Both the position numbers and the translations under genes were made by a program. The notes below the pieces were generated by a model that searched no databases, was not told the origin of the DNA, and worked only from the letters and a program-made list of their open reading frames with translations. A DNA stretch of 64,000 nt from assembly GCA_027625915.1 (NCBI GenBank), contig JANTQA010000032.1, positions 13,346,001-13,410,000 of the forward strand. Direction: 5' to 3'. Of the stretch, positions 13,901 to 23,883 are shown piece by piece (the stretch's first letter is position 1; each line of letters begins with the position of its first letter). This DNA comes from Anaeramoeba flamelloides (Eukaryota; Metamonada; Anaeramoebidae).

Positions 13901-16900
13901 AGAAAAACGTGAAATCGAAATGGATATTATTAAAGTAAAATCTTTCAATTTTTTTCTTATATTTTAACAATATATTATTTTTATTTTAATAATACACTTT
14001 TTATGGCGAATGTTACCCATGTGAATTTCTTTCACATACAAGTTGTTTATTCGCCAATAGTGATATAATAAAGGTATTCTTCTTTTTATCGAAAAAAAGA
14101 AAAAGAAAGAAAAAGCAATTATGACAAATATTCATATGAAATCAAAATGAAAAAATTCACAAGTTTGTAAAACAAAATAATAATAAAAAATCAATTTTTT
14201 TTCAGTAAAGATAATATGTAAGTTGTACTGTGTTTAAGTACAATCTGCAGGTATTCAAATCCTGAACAAACATTATTTCTGAGAGTTTATTATTAACTTT
14301 ACGTAAGTCACAAAAGTTACAAAAATTAGAAAAGTCTAATTTTCATGAAAAAAGTGTGTTTATTTTTCATAGAACCACAAATTCTTTGAACTAATCATTT
14401 GACCGATTTGAATATTTTTGAATTTTATAAAAATTGAAGAAATATCAAAATTGGAATAATTTTTTTCTCGATTTATGGAATGGATCTAATTATTGCGAGA
14501 ATTGACCAGATTCACTCTATCAATAGATTCTACAATATCTTTATTCCAATTAGGGGGGGGGTCTCAGTGTGCCAATAGAGTGCTTATATTTTCAAGCCTT
14601 CTGGTTTTTTTCTTAGAAGATCTATTGATTTTCTAATTGAAACAAATTTAAAAGCCAAATGGAAAATTATATTTAGTGTGAAAGAATTGAATGTAATGTT
14701 TGATTATACTAAATTCTTTTATAGTAAAAAAAAAAAAAAAAAAAAACCTACAGGCAAATGGGCAAACTTATAGTTACATCTTTTTAATGAAATTAAAAAA
14801 AAAAACTAAAATAATAATTTTTTCTTTTTTATATTCCCAACAGCTCAAATTTCTTCAATTTGGAGTAAATCGGCTTCTTTTAGAACACAATCGATTCTAT
14901 TCAATTATTTTCAATACATATTATTTCATAAGTATCTTTATTTTAACTAAGTAGTAATTTTGTTAGAAATATTTTCATAAAAATAAATCATTTGGAAAAA
15001 GAAAAAATAATGAAAACAAAAATCTTCTAGATCTTACATAAACTATCACAGATCGGCACTTAAAAACTAACATATTAGTTTTCAAAATTATAATTTGCAT
15101 TAATTTAAACTTATAATTAAGTGTTTCTCTTTGTCATTTTTTTCAAAATCAAGCTGATGTTGCCATAATTGACTTTTATATTTAGATTGTGTATGATATT
15201 TTTTTTTATTTTGTTTTTGAATTTTGGTACCCACAAATAGCAAAGACGTTAAAAATTTTCGATTTCAAAGAGAAAAATTGTGATAATAACTTTAGTAAAA
15301 AGGGTATAGGTATATTTTACAATTTTGAGTAATTCGATACTGATAAATTAAAATTAATATCTGAAAATTTTAAATTCATTTTCCATTTTATGAATTTTTT
15401 TACACAATCTTTGAACAAAGCATTTTATTCTTTTAAATGTTAAAAAACTTTGTAAAATTGGTTGTGTTTCCAAAATAATCGTTCTCTTGAGTTGTTTTAA
15501 AAATTAAGATATGAGGTTACAAAATCGGAAATTGAACTAAAAATTTAATAAAATAAATTTGAATTTATCAGTATATTTAAAATAGTTTAATTCAAACTAT
15601 CAATCTCTCTAAATATGATTAATGTTTTAATAAATACAAGAGCTTGAAAACCTAATATAATAAAACCAAAAATTTAATCAAAAAAAAATTCCAAAAAATT
15701 GAATAACTGTCATTATTTGTGTGAAGATGAGAAAATAAGTAATATATTTTCCTTGATAGGGTTATATTTATGGAAAATAGTAATAGAAAAATATTTTGAG
15801 TGTTGCTGAAACAATAAGTCAAATTGTGTGAATAATTATTTGTTGAAATGTGAGGATTTTAAAAGAACAAAAATTAATTAAAAAAAAATAAAAAAAAAAA
15901 AGAAAAAATTCTAAAAAGTTTTCAGACATTTATTTTTAGATCATTAAAGCTAAATGAAATTTTTAAATTCTAATAAAAGTATTAAAAGTACTTAATTTCA
16001 ACTAAAAAATTAACTTTATCTAAATTATAACATTTTTCAAAAAAATTATTTTCTTCACCTTCTTTAAACTGTAAAAATATATAACACTAGTCAATAACAA
16101 CACCTTTTGAATTCTATTTTGTATTTTTTGAATAAAAAACATAACAGGTTAATTAAGATCTAGAGAAAATTCACATTTCTTATATTCATCTGTCTCTTCT
16201 ATTTATTATATTTCGAGACTTTAACGAAAAACTCAAAACTTTATTTCCCAAAAAAAACAAAAAAAAAACTAGAGAAAAAAGAAAAATGATACGGATAATC
16301 GGTAGGGTATTATCTACCAAAGATCTTTTTTCTAGAAATAACTAAATTATTTCTAAACATAAAAAATATTCATATTTAATTTCATTAATCAAAATAATTT
16401 ACTTTTTTAATTTTTTAATATTTCTTTGTAATTTTAAAAAGGAATATTGCATCAAAAATAAAATAAAATATTTTGAATGTAGCAGTAAAACTGGAGAAAA
16501 TATACAAGTAGTGATGGATTATATTACCCGTTATCTGTGTGAAGAAGTTCGCAAAGCTACTTATCCAAACTTTACATGGATGGATACTTCTGAATCATAT
16601 TATTCTGAAGTTTGTCCATTTACAAAAGAATTGGATTTTTACGATTTATTTAAATCTGAAATTCTTTGTGATGAGAAAATTCAAAAGATCCCAGTACATA
16701 AATTATTTCTTGAAAAAAGACTTTCAATGGAATTTAATAAAATTGCCGAATTATTAAAAAATATTTCTAAAGAAACTGTGAACTTATTTTTGGATTGGGC
16801 TTATGGGAAAACAGAATACCCTAATAAAGAAGTAACCAATTTATTATCACAACATTTCAATATCACTGATCTTGAAAATTTTAATTTGTCAAGAACTCTA

Positions 16901-17272
16901 AACGATCTTTATCGTGATGATGAATCAAAGGATTTTAAACTTTTAGTGCAAACCAATATTGATGAAGAAAATGAAGAAGACAAAGAATTTGAAGATATTC
17001 CTATTCATAAATTTGTTTTGTTGGCTAGATCTGGGCTTTTCAGAGAAATGTTTCAAAATTTAGACAAAAAACAGAAACAAATTAATCAAATTAAAGATTA
17101 TACTGGAAAATCAATTGAAAGCTTAGAAATTTTGATCAAATTTTTTTATACTAATTTAATTGAATTTACTGCAGATGATGATCAAGAACTGGTGCTTGAA
17201 GAATTAGCTGATGCTCATGAATATTATCAATTAAATGAAAAATCAACTTTAAAAAAATTATTAGATAAATAA
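1..17272 (+). CDS. Rab-like GTPase with tandem BTB domains, copy A (5' partial)
   Basis: This is the 3' part of a spliced gene whose first exons lie before the window. Exons read as 1-7 (end of exon 3), 136-148, 8409-8448, 13763-13934 and 16442-17272, all bounded by GT and AG and joining in one frame. In order they give WDTAG (G3), YQKYQSLLPLYYR (switch II), GVKIVILFFSLAEKKTW, the G4-like motif TNSD, ECSSKTGEN (G5), then two BTB/POZ domains. The second BTB is complete (IPIHKFVLLARSGLFREMF onward). The layout is that of RhoBTB proteins, which act as adaptors for cullin-3 ubiquitin ligases, but the G domain is closest to Rab5. The residue after DTAG, normally the catalytic Gln, is Tyr, so hydrolysis is probably impaired. 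Introns are 8.3, 5.3 and 2.5 kb and full of mobile elements. The paralogue is at 25.5-40.2 kb. Family assignment is strong; cullin binding is inference. Confidence 0.85.
136..148 (+). other. 13-nt microexon encoding WDTA(G), copy A
   Basis: The exon TGGGACACAGCAG is flanked by TATAG upstream and GTAAG downstream. It supplies the G3 motif W-D-T-A and the first base of Gly. The upstream exon ends in phase 0 and the 40-nt exon at 8409 completes the Gly codon. The next intron is 8,260 bp. Confidence 0.85.
637..1945 (-). mobile_element. 5'-truncated LINE (non-LTR retrotransposon)
   Basis: On the minus strand the insert begins at the reverse transcriptase catalytic motif FFSDDLILIT (near 1945-1920). 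It continues through NPNGDKTK and ILYLGIWLDKK, the post-RT region (QLLYGLEIFDF, NPHSPRLIYKTEA) and a C-terminal CQLC...H...C knuckle. It ends in a 20-bp poly(A) tail (poly-T at 637-656). Flanking AAAAATTC copies on both sides look like a target duplication. Several frame breaks are present, and a pair of palindromic hairpins (897-1054) interrupts the codons for DHFLC and PGYENN. It lies inside the TTAA MITE and is therefore younger than that MITE. Confidence 0.82.
897..1054. repeat. Palindromic hairpin pair, locus a
   Basis: There are two adjoining perfect or near-perfect hairpins. One (898-970) has arms GTTTTCCAGAATTTAAAAGA and the other (974-1052) has arms rich in T with AATTTGAGAAAT. On the minus strand the pair is preceded by AAGTGCCTAG and followed by CCTAAC. 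It is inserted in the LINE coding sequence. Confidence 0.85.
2440..2846. mobile_element. Small palindromic MITE-like element
   Basis: The ends are TTGTGGAAAAAAAG and its exact complement. Degenerate inverted similarity continues inward (GAACCTGAATAGAAACTGAA against GAACCTGAAAATGAAAATTA). Copy B lacks this stretch, so it is an insertion in A or a deletion in B. No target duplication is clear. Confidence 0.5.
2891..3312. repeat. Inverted pair of a dispersed coding-like repeat
   Basis: The stretch 2893-3030 and the stretch 3170-3310 are inverted copies (ATGAGGGGCATATGGTTCAA and its complement), and weaker similarity continues to the centre. The right arm is open on the plus strand and reads QPLKKESLINNGYEKHYQLI onward. 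The same reading occurs near 28.61 kb, so a gene or element fragment has been duplicated head to head. Identity unknown. Confidence 0.6.
5107..5306. mobile_element. Tc1/mariner-type MITE, diverged copy (in intron 4 of copy A)
   Basis: The 200-bp palindromic element starts CAGTCAATTCAACTTTTAA and ends with the near reverse complement, flanked by TA. Its centre is diverged from the younger copies. The same copy exists at 30611 in the duplicate, so it was inserted before the segmental duplication. Confidence 0.7.
6581..7182. mobile_element. MITE with AACTCTTTTTCA ends
   Basis: The ends AACTCTTTTTCAAAAATTGT and the complement of GTGAGTCAAAATTTATG...AATAGTT are inverted repeats of about 27 bp, flanked by TATA. 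An internal hairpin shares the GTGACTCAC motif, and a poly-A run of about 37 lies at 6948-6985. Copy B lacks it. Confidence 0.65.
7191..7890. mobile_element. Second MITE, tandem neighbour, GGGCCC-bearing ends
   Basis: Inverted ends AACTCTGTTTCAGTCTAAGG and the complement of GGGCCCCTTTGACTGAAAAA share the AACT...TTTCA terminus with the preceding element. It is flanked by TATATA. An internal hairpin (about 7440-7560) has arms TTTTTCACTTCATTTTC. It is absent from copy B, which has only a TA run. Confidence 0.65.
8690..8938 (+). other. Inserted gene fragment, perhaps RING/TRAF-type
   Basis: About 249 bp present only in copy A are flanked by near-identical 16-bp repeats (ATTACAATTTAAATTT and ATTACAATTTATATTT). 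The insert encodes CPETGGVKPDRKIINNKSLQ followed by TVINKLVFHYSEKWG in a less AT-rich stretch. The PDR-NKSLQ-INKL pattern recalls the linker after the RING finger of TRAF-type E3 ligases; this is a weak resemblance. No splice sites join it to the host gene. Deletion from copy B between the short repeats is the alternative. Confidence 0.45.
9720..10387. other. Copy A-specific intron sequence, no feature
   Basis: Part of intron 5 of copy A with no counterpart in copy B. AT-rich with no recognisable gene or repeat before hairpin locus b. Confidence 0.6.
10388..10868. repeat. Array of five palindromic hairpins, locus b
   Basis: Five hairpins of about 76-82 bp follow one another at 10431-10512, 10525-10601, 10622-10697, 10701-10777 and 10789-10866. 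Units 2, 3 and 5 have arms TTTTCCAGAATTCAAAAG; units 1 and 4 have arms of poly-T plus AATTTTTGAAAT. Spacers read CCTAACGGAAGTGTACCTAG or similar. The array is preceded by short tandem repeats GTCCCGTAGA (10397-10428). No gene is associated; it lies in intron 5 of copy A and is absent from copy B. Confidence 0.88.
10869..11860. other. Copy A-specific intron sequence, no feature
   Basis: Continues to the point where alignment with copy B resumes. A TA run lies at 11749-11774. Nothing else is recognised. Confidence 0.6.
13140..13400. repeat. Dispersed repeat (ATTTCAACAAATTTA family), member 1
   Basis: Shares a 200-300 bp stretch with 36715-36965 (its duplicate), 38450-38830 and 40676-41060, including TTTTCGATTTCTTTTTTC, TTAGATCGAAATTTTTTTT and GGTGAAATTTCAACAAATTT. 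No coding content is evident. Confidence 0.6.
14003..14056. other. Compact imperfect hairpin
   Basis: TGGCGAAT at the start pairs with ATTCGCCA at the end, and inside them CATGTGAA pairs with TTTCACATA around a short loop. It stands just where copy A and copy B stop matching, in intron 6 of copy A. Confidence 0.55.
14057..16345. other. Copy A-specific part of intron 6
   Basis: This stretch does not align with copy B's shorter intron 6. A nine-G run at 14552-14560 stands out against the AT-rich background. Short open frames here are T-rich or A-rich and unsupported. Confidence 0.55.
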
Positions 17273-17540
17273 ATTAATAAATTATAAACAAAAAGTAAGC
17301 TTATAACAAAATGAAGGAAAAGTAAAAATAAATAAATAAACAATATATATTAATCTTATTAATTATCATGCAAAATATATATTTCATCAGAAAGAATTTG
17401 GTTTTTTTTATTATTTTTTGGATTTCTCTTTTTTTTTTTTTCTTCTCAAAAGATCTCTTAATATTAGAGAATTTTTTTTTCACAAGATTTATTTATTCCT
17501 ATATTAAAAAAGTTATCTCTTTAATTCATTATTCAAATTT

Positions 17541-19323
17541 CGAGATTTGTTTGGTATTTTCTCTATTTTTTTCCTTTTTAGGTTTAAAAATATTGTTATT
17601 TTTTTTATTTTTTTTTGAAGGAAAAAGGGGAAATTCACTGAACTGAAACTTTATCAGTAAAAAAAAAGGAATTTGATTAATGTAAATTTACCTTTTTTTG
17701 GTTCTTTTTTTCATTTAGAGAAATTAATTCCGTACTCTCCTCGTGAAAAAAAAACCAAAAAAAAAAAAAGAATTTTTCAGGTGCTTACCTTGTGCCATGA
17801 AAAGATTCCAATTCAGGAAGTGGTTTATACTAAAAATGTATGATGTTGTAGTACATTTCTTTATTTACAAAATTCACATAATAAAAAAAAAAATTTTTTT
17901 TATTTTTTTATTGAGGAAGAAGTGTAAATTACACTCAAAGTACCCTTTTACTTAATTTTCCCCTTTTCAGAAATTTAAGCATAAAATCAAAAATAAAATA
18001 TTTTTTTGAATCTCATTGTTTAAAAAATTCAATTAAAAAAAAAATTTAAAATATTATCAATTTCAAAAAATCAAATTTAAAAAAAAAATTACTTGAGTCT
18101 TATTTGAAATTTTCAAAGGGTTAAATTTTATCCAATTTGAAACAAGTTGTTTTCTTTCAGTTAATACTCAATGTAATTTTATTTAATCAAATTTGTGGTT
18201 ATTTTGTGACTCTTTATATTTGACAAAGTAAGAATTTTGTAATATTCTTTCGATAAAAATAACTCATTTGAAAAATGAAAAAAAAAAACATCGAGATCTC
18301 AAAAAGTGCCCATGAGAGTTTTTCAAAATCAAAATAAGGGTTTTGAAACATTATTTAAGATAAAACACAACACTACAAGGAAAATTTTTTCCAAAAAAAA
18401 TCTCTAAATTTTGTATTTTTGAAATACACTCATATAATAAACATTATTATACATAACAATTTCCAATGAGGTTTACAACTTTAATAGATATTAATAGGAA
18501 TTGGAAAAAAAATGAAATTTTTCAGTAATATTTTTTTCATTTCTAATTGTAAAATTTTTGAATTTTTTAATTGACTTAGCAGAGAGATAATTTTCAATCT
18601 ATTTTGTTAATAGTCTAAAAAGAAACATATTTTTCAATTTTAAAATAACACAAAATATTTCAAGCAAGAGATATCGCTAAATTAAATTGAAAATCTGATT
18701 TTTTATCTGTTTTTGGAATATTTCATATCATTTTATTTTTTTCCATGTTTGAGTTTTTATATACGTTCCCTGTTTTTTTCTGCAAATTACTTTAACATTT
18801 ATACAAGTATAAATTGAAAAAAATCAAAATTTTAAATATAGGATATCTGTGCGAATTATTCATTTTTATAACCTCCAATTTATCTTAAAAATTGATTTTT
18901 CAAGTTTAGAGCGCTTTATCTCCTCTAGTTTAGAAGTTATTCTCCATTTTCGATTTTTCGTCAAAAAAAATTTTTTTTGAAATTTTGAATTTTTCATTTC
19001 TAAAAAAGGTCCAATTTTACACAAAAATAAAATTTTTTTAACGTTTTTAAGATCATTTTACTAGGGTATTTTTTGATCAAAAATATGATTTTGGTGAAAA
19101 AATTAAGGTTTAAAAAAATATTTTTTTTTGAAAATTTTTTGACTACCTTTTTGATTTTACCATATCTTTTTTACTCAAATATTATATAAGTAATATATTT
19201 AAAAATAAAAAAGTTATAAATTTCTAAATTTGAAAAATTTTTTTATTACATTAAAAAAATTTTTTTTTTATTTTTATTTTAGCTTTGATCCAAGTTAAAT
19301 ATAAAAATACATAAGTTTAACTA
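17541..19323. other. Intergenic, no gene seen
   Basis: AT-rich sequence after copy A with only the LINE tail at 17883-17990. Phe- and Lys-rich open frames here are products of homopolymers. Confidence 0.6.
17883..17990 (-). mobile_element. LINE 3' tail fragment
   Basis: About 100 bp on the minus strand matches the 3' end of the LINE remnant at 58150-58262, including the A-rich tail (seen here as T-rich sequence at 17894-17911) and the GTGTAAATTACACT segment. No coding sequence is left. Confidence 0.5.
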
Positions 19324-19520
19324 CAGTCGGTTTCACTTTTAAGGCACAAACTTTCAACGAAATTTAATAACCAAAAAAATCTCAAATTTAGGCACAAAAT
19401 TTCGAATTTTAATTTTTTACAATTTATTTTAACTAGTATTTGAATTTTGTTCCTTAATTTGAGATTTTTTTGTGCCTTAAATTTCGTTGAAAGTTTGTGC
19501 CTTAAAAGTGAAACTGATTG
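19324..19520. mobile_element. Tc1/mariner-type MITE
   Basis: About 197 bp with inverted repeats of roughly 80 bp starting CAGTCGGTTTCACTTTTAAG and flanked by TA. The internal motif GGCACAAA is repeated within each arm. Confidence 0.8.
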
Positions 19521-20166
19521 TATATATTAGTTTAAAAAATGCTATATTAAAATCTTTTTCATATAAACAAAAAAATTTTTACAAAAATTTTTTATTTTGA
19601 TTTTTTTTGTCACTTTTTAAAATACAAACTTTATGAGGGTAAGTGGTTTCGAAATTATTTTGTATTTAAAACGGTCATTTTTGACTTTTTGTAAATTGAA
19701 AATTTTAGAAAATGTATAATAAAAAAATTTTTTATAAAATTTTTTTAAATGTAGTAAAAATAGGTCACTTTGAAAAAAAAGTTTTGTTTAAACATCTCAA
19801 AAAAATGATTTTTATTTTTATTCTCACTGAAAAACAATGTTTAAAAAAAAAAATTTTTTTTTAATTGGAAAACTCTAGTAAAATTTTATTCTTTTCTAAT
19901 TTAACAGAAAAAAAATCACATTACCAATATTTTGAAAAAAAATTTTTAGAACTCATCTTATTTTATCTTAATAATCATTTTTTCAAATTTTTAAGATTGT
20001 AATCACTAGAAAAATAAAAAAAAAATGCTAAAAAATTAAAAACAAATTTTTACTAGAGTTTCCTATTAAAATATTTTTTTCAAAAAAAAATTTTTTTTTT
20101 ATAACTTTTTTTCAATTTAATTTTAAATTTGTTAATTTTTTTCATCTTAAAAAACTTTGAGTTTTT

Positions 20167-20209
<43 letters not shown>

Positions 20210-20272
20210 AATACTCAATTAAAAATTCAATTCGATTATCTTCAGAATTTTATAATTTTAAAATATTCAATA

Positions 20273-20355
20273 ATTACTCATTAGCTCAGCAGTAGAGCAC
20301 CGAGATCTCAAAATTCGAAAAGTGTTTAGCTGGAGTTCGATTCCTGATAAGATCA
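20273..20355 (+). pseudogene. tRNA-like Pol III sequence, probably a relic
   Basis: TTAGCTCAGCAGTAGAGC fits a D-arm with box A, and AGTTCGATTCC fits box B about 50 bp downstream. A T-run (20370 onward) would end Pol III transcription. The acceptor strands do not pair, the T-stem has mismatches and the middle is some 8 bases too long, so it is a decayed tRNA or the head of a SINE, or it has an intron I cannot place. Confidence 0.4.
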
Positions 20356-20934
20356 ATTAAATTGATAGTTTTTTTTTTTTATTTTTTTTTTAAATTTTTA
20401 AATATAATTTGATCAATTAAAGTGTATATGTTTGCTACCTGAATTTACCTTTAAAACTTTTCAAATTTTTTTTTTTTTCAAAAATACAAATCCTCTTTAG
20501 GTACCAAAATTCGGATAAATGCTGGTAACTAAGTAGTTTTTTCCGTGTGTGGAGTAGAAGATTTTAAATTATTTATATATAGTAAAACCTACAATTAAAA
20601 AAAAAACTTTAAAATTTATTTTAACAAATGGGGAACACTATATAAACAATATAAAAACAATCTCAATTTTTCATTTTTTTGGGGCTCTTGCATTTTTCGA
20701 GTTATTGCCCAAAATAGCTGTGAAAAATCACAATTAAAAAATTTGTATATAAAAATCGATTTTGTGCAATACCTCGAAAACTAGATGCCCTCGAGACTTC
20801 TAAACACCAAAAATCGAAATTTAAGAAAATTTTGAAGTTGTTGAGCAATAAAAAAAAAATTTGATCCTAGTTTTATATTTACTCTTGTGCTTTAGTTAAT
20901 AAAATTTATTTGGTTAACGGGATATTTATTTTTA

Positions 20935-21410
20935 TCAACAACTGATAATTACCAAAATGTGTTTTAAAACTTTTATATTCAATTTCCGAATTTTAAATTT
21001 TTGATTTATTTTATATACAGGTAAAGAATACTGTTTTTGGGTTAAATTCATTGAAAAAGAGTTAGTTTTTGAAATATTTTTTGAAGTTAAATGTTTAGAA
21101 AGTATCGTTAACAGAATTTCTTTAAAATGGAAAGTGAACAAATATGATTGGAAACATATTTTCAAATTTAAAAGTATTTATCATGTTCTATGTGAGAATA
21201 TATAAAATTCTTAATCAACAAACTTTCGGAACTAACCAAGATAATTCTTGTAAAAATTGATGAATTTATTAACTTTGAAAGACATAAACTGATTGGGATT
21301 GTTTTAAAATCAAAAACCAAGAAAAAAAGAGCGATCGAAAAAACGCAATATGTGGGTTAGCTGGGTAAATAAAAACTATTTAACAATGTGGTTTATCTTT
21401 TGAGATCAAG
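20935..21410 (+). other. Possible dead coding relic
   Basis: On the plus strand the stretch reads GKEYCFWVKFIEKELVFEIF and WKVNKYDWKHIFKFKSIYHV, interrupted by several stops further on (KHKLIGIVLKSKTKKKRAIE in another frame). It may be a remnant of a mobile-element protein. I cannot name a family. Confidence 0.25.
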
Positions 21411-21761
21411 TCGAACTCTCAATTTACGAATTATAGGAATATCAAATTTTGCCTTATTACAATTGACAGGGATCTATTTTTTAGTTATTCTTTAATAATG
21501 AATCAATTTTGATTAAATTTTATATTTAGTTTTATTATATAAAATCTGATGAGAAATATAGAAAACAAATTCCAGGTTATCATTTCTTCAAAACAATTAA
21601 TTAAATGGGTTTTAATATAAAAATATTCCCATTTGACAATCTCAAAAAATATCTACAGTCAGTTTCACTTTTAAGACACAAACTTTCTACGAAATTTAAG
21701 GTACAAAAAAAAATCTCAAATTAAGGCACAAAATTCAAATTCTAGTAAAAAAATTTGTTAA

Positions 21762-23883
21762 GGGAGTGGACCCACCATAACATCTATTAATATTCAACCA
21801 CGTTATAGTTCTAATAATATTATATTAGTGCCGTGTTGTTCTAATGCCCGAAAAAATAATTTAGAAAAAAATATCTTAGAAAATATTTTTAACTAATGTT
21901 TACTATTAAAAAACACTGAAAAAATCTTAGAAAAAAAAAAAAAATTTTTATCATTAATTTATTTTTTTTTTGATAATAAATCTTTTTTTTAGGTGAATTG
22001 AATGAACTTTCGTTCCATGAAAACCTAATTTTTTTATAATTGGGATTATATTTATTGATTAAATCATAATAATTCTCCCTGTAATTCCACCAAATCCAGC
22101 TATTTAAAACTCGAACTAAATAAGTTTTTGGATAATTATTGAGTTTTGGAATTCTTCTAGCCAAGAGAGCATTAAAGGATTCATTTGAATTTGTTCTATA
22201 CCCTTTAAAAATTTTTTTTACTATATTTTTCAAAAAATAAAATCATTTTATTTTTTAATAAAATTTCAACTTCATCGACAAGTTTTTTTTCGATTCTCTT
22301 GGCAATTTTTATTATTGAAAATTTTTTTTCTTTTAATTAATAATTCATGATTTGGATTTAAAAATGGTAATTTTGTTGTACCATTACAATATTTTTCTGA
22401 ACAATCAGAATGGATATTTTTCGAATGTGAAAAAAAAACTAAACGAGTGAATTTTAAAATTTTCTATATTATGTAGATTTTTTTTCAAACAAGTTTTGAG
22501 CCATGTCACCCATCTTGAACTAAATTGAGTAGAAAATGAATACACGCGAAGAAGGAATTTTAATTTTTCTTGTTTTTCTTTTCCATTTTTCAAAATCTTT
22601 TTTGTAAAATTTGAAAAAAATGGTTGATATCATAATATTCATTTATGGAGGAGTTATAAATATTTGAAACTATACCAAAAGATTTTAAATCTAAATCATG
22701 TACAATTCCTTCGATTTTTAATCCAACTTGTTTTAAGAATTTAAAAGAATTATGAAGTAAATAACTTTCCATTAAACTACTATTAATATTTTTTTTGATT
22801 AAAAATGGATAGTAACAATTATTTACTTGATTTTTATTTGTAAATTGAATTGAAGATGAGAATAAAATTTTGTTTTTTTAATTCTTCTGGCCCATCAATT
22901 ATAATCAACGAAACAGTACACTCACGCCCACTTCGCCGAGAACTCCACCTCCCATCATATCCCAATACTAAATTATCATATTTTTTGTTGATAATGTTTA
23001 AAATTTGCCCTTTTAAAAAAATCATAAAGTAAATATTGATTTGTTCTAGTTGACGATAATACCAACGTGCTGAAAAGTTAATAGATTGATTAATATTCTT
23101 ATAACTTGAGCCATGTTTTAAAACTTCCATTATGATACGTATATTTTCCGAATCAATAAAACTCAGTTCTTTGTTTTCTTCTTTCTTTTTTTCTTCTTTT
23201 CTTCTTCTTTTTTTCTTTTCTTTTTTTTCGAATTTAAATTTCACTTGATGTGAATTAATAAATTGTCCTTTTGTATTTCGTTTTCTTGAACCTGAATGGC
23301 GTCCTATTTTGAATTTATAATTACACATAATTTCTTTTCCAAAAAGTTCTTTTCTTTTTTTTGAATTTGCTCTATTTAATTGCTTCGAGGTCTTTTTTCA
23401 CAAAATAAAAAAAAACTTTGTTATCAATTACAATGTTGAATTTATTCAGAACCAAAACATTAAATCTATTTGTTAAACCATTTGTTATCTTTGAAAATTT
23501 TTTGGTTTTCACGCTTTTTAAATTCCATCCAATAATCCCAAATTTCTTTTAATGTGATGACACGCTTTGTTTTTTTTTGACATTTAAAATATAAAGTTAA
23601 AAATAAAAAAAAATGAATAAATTTCAAAGCCTTGCGGGATGTTTTGTAGGAAATTAATAGAAATATTTTTTTCAATACTAAATAACTTGAATAATCACTA
23701 GAATTCGAACATCTGGCACCGCTGTGGATTTTATCTAAGATGAAAAAAAAATAAAAAAAAAATTCTACTAATACCTCTAACACTTATAGATGTTTGAGTT
23801 TGTTTGTGTGTGTTAATTTGAAAATTTGAGGTTGTAAAATCTTGTAAAAAAATTGATTATTTTTCTCAAATGGTTCCAATCCC
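21762..23883 (-). mobile_element. Kolobok-type DNA transposon, 2.1 kb, TTAA target duplication
   Basis: The element is bounded by TTAA on both sides (21758-21761 and 23884-23887). Its ends are short imperfect inverted repeats, GGGAGTGGACCCACC on the left and the reverse complement of GGTTCCAATCCC on the right. It encodes the decayed transposase above on the minus strand. It sits inside a Tc1-type MITE whose two halves flank it exactly, so it is younger than that MITE. Confidence 0.78.
21889..23328 (-). pseudogene. Kolobok-like (Mutator-type DDE) transposase, decayed
   Basis: Minus-strand reading frames in three or more pieces encode a transposase. The first piece (23328-22834) starts with a basic, Lys-rich region and ends with LVLGYDGRWSSRRSGREC, the first catalytic Asp block. 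A second (about 22850-22590) reads NINSSLMESYLL, IEGIVHDLDLKS and YDINHFFQILQKRF, matching the second Asp and His/KR block. The last (22233-21889) contains NSNESFNALLARRIPK, the counterpart of the NESLN...PK motif with the final acidic residue. This order (DGxW, SSxxME, D-D-K, H..KR, NES.N..PK) is that of the Mutator-like domain found in Kolobok transposases. At least two frameshifts separate the pieces, so no active enzyme is made here. The surrounding element has TTAA target duplications, agreeing with Kolobok. Confidence 0.75.

Larger units (their letters stand above)
1..17540 (+). repeat. Segmental duplication, copy A
   Basis: The segment aligns in order with 26.08-40.4 kb in blocks: 1-339 with 26076-26420, 3325-6575 with 28825-31915, 7890-9720 with 31910-33450, 11860-14000 with 34860-37575, and 16345-17540 with 39225-40400. 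The gaps are filled by copy-specific insertions. The whole GTPase-BTB gene is carried in each copy. Confidence 0.88.
19521..21655. other. Intergenic, no intact gene seen
   Basis: Long A and T runs up to the TA run at 20172, then the tRNA-like relic and the dead coding relic noted separately. Short blocks such as ACCTCGAAAACTAGATGCCC (20770) are less AT-rich but are not recognised. Confidence 0.5.

Noticed and set aside
17301-17955. Several Phe-rich and Lys-rich short open frames after copy A, and matching ones after copy B
   Set aside because: They are made of homopolymer runs and are not conserved in frame between the two copies.
20273-20355. A functional tRNA gene
   Set aside because: The acceptor strands do not pair and the T-stem is mismatched, so I list it only as a relic.
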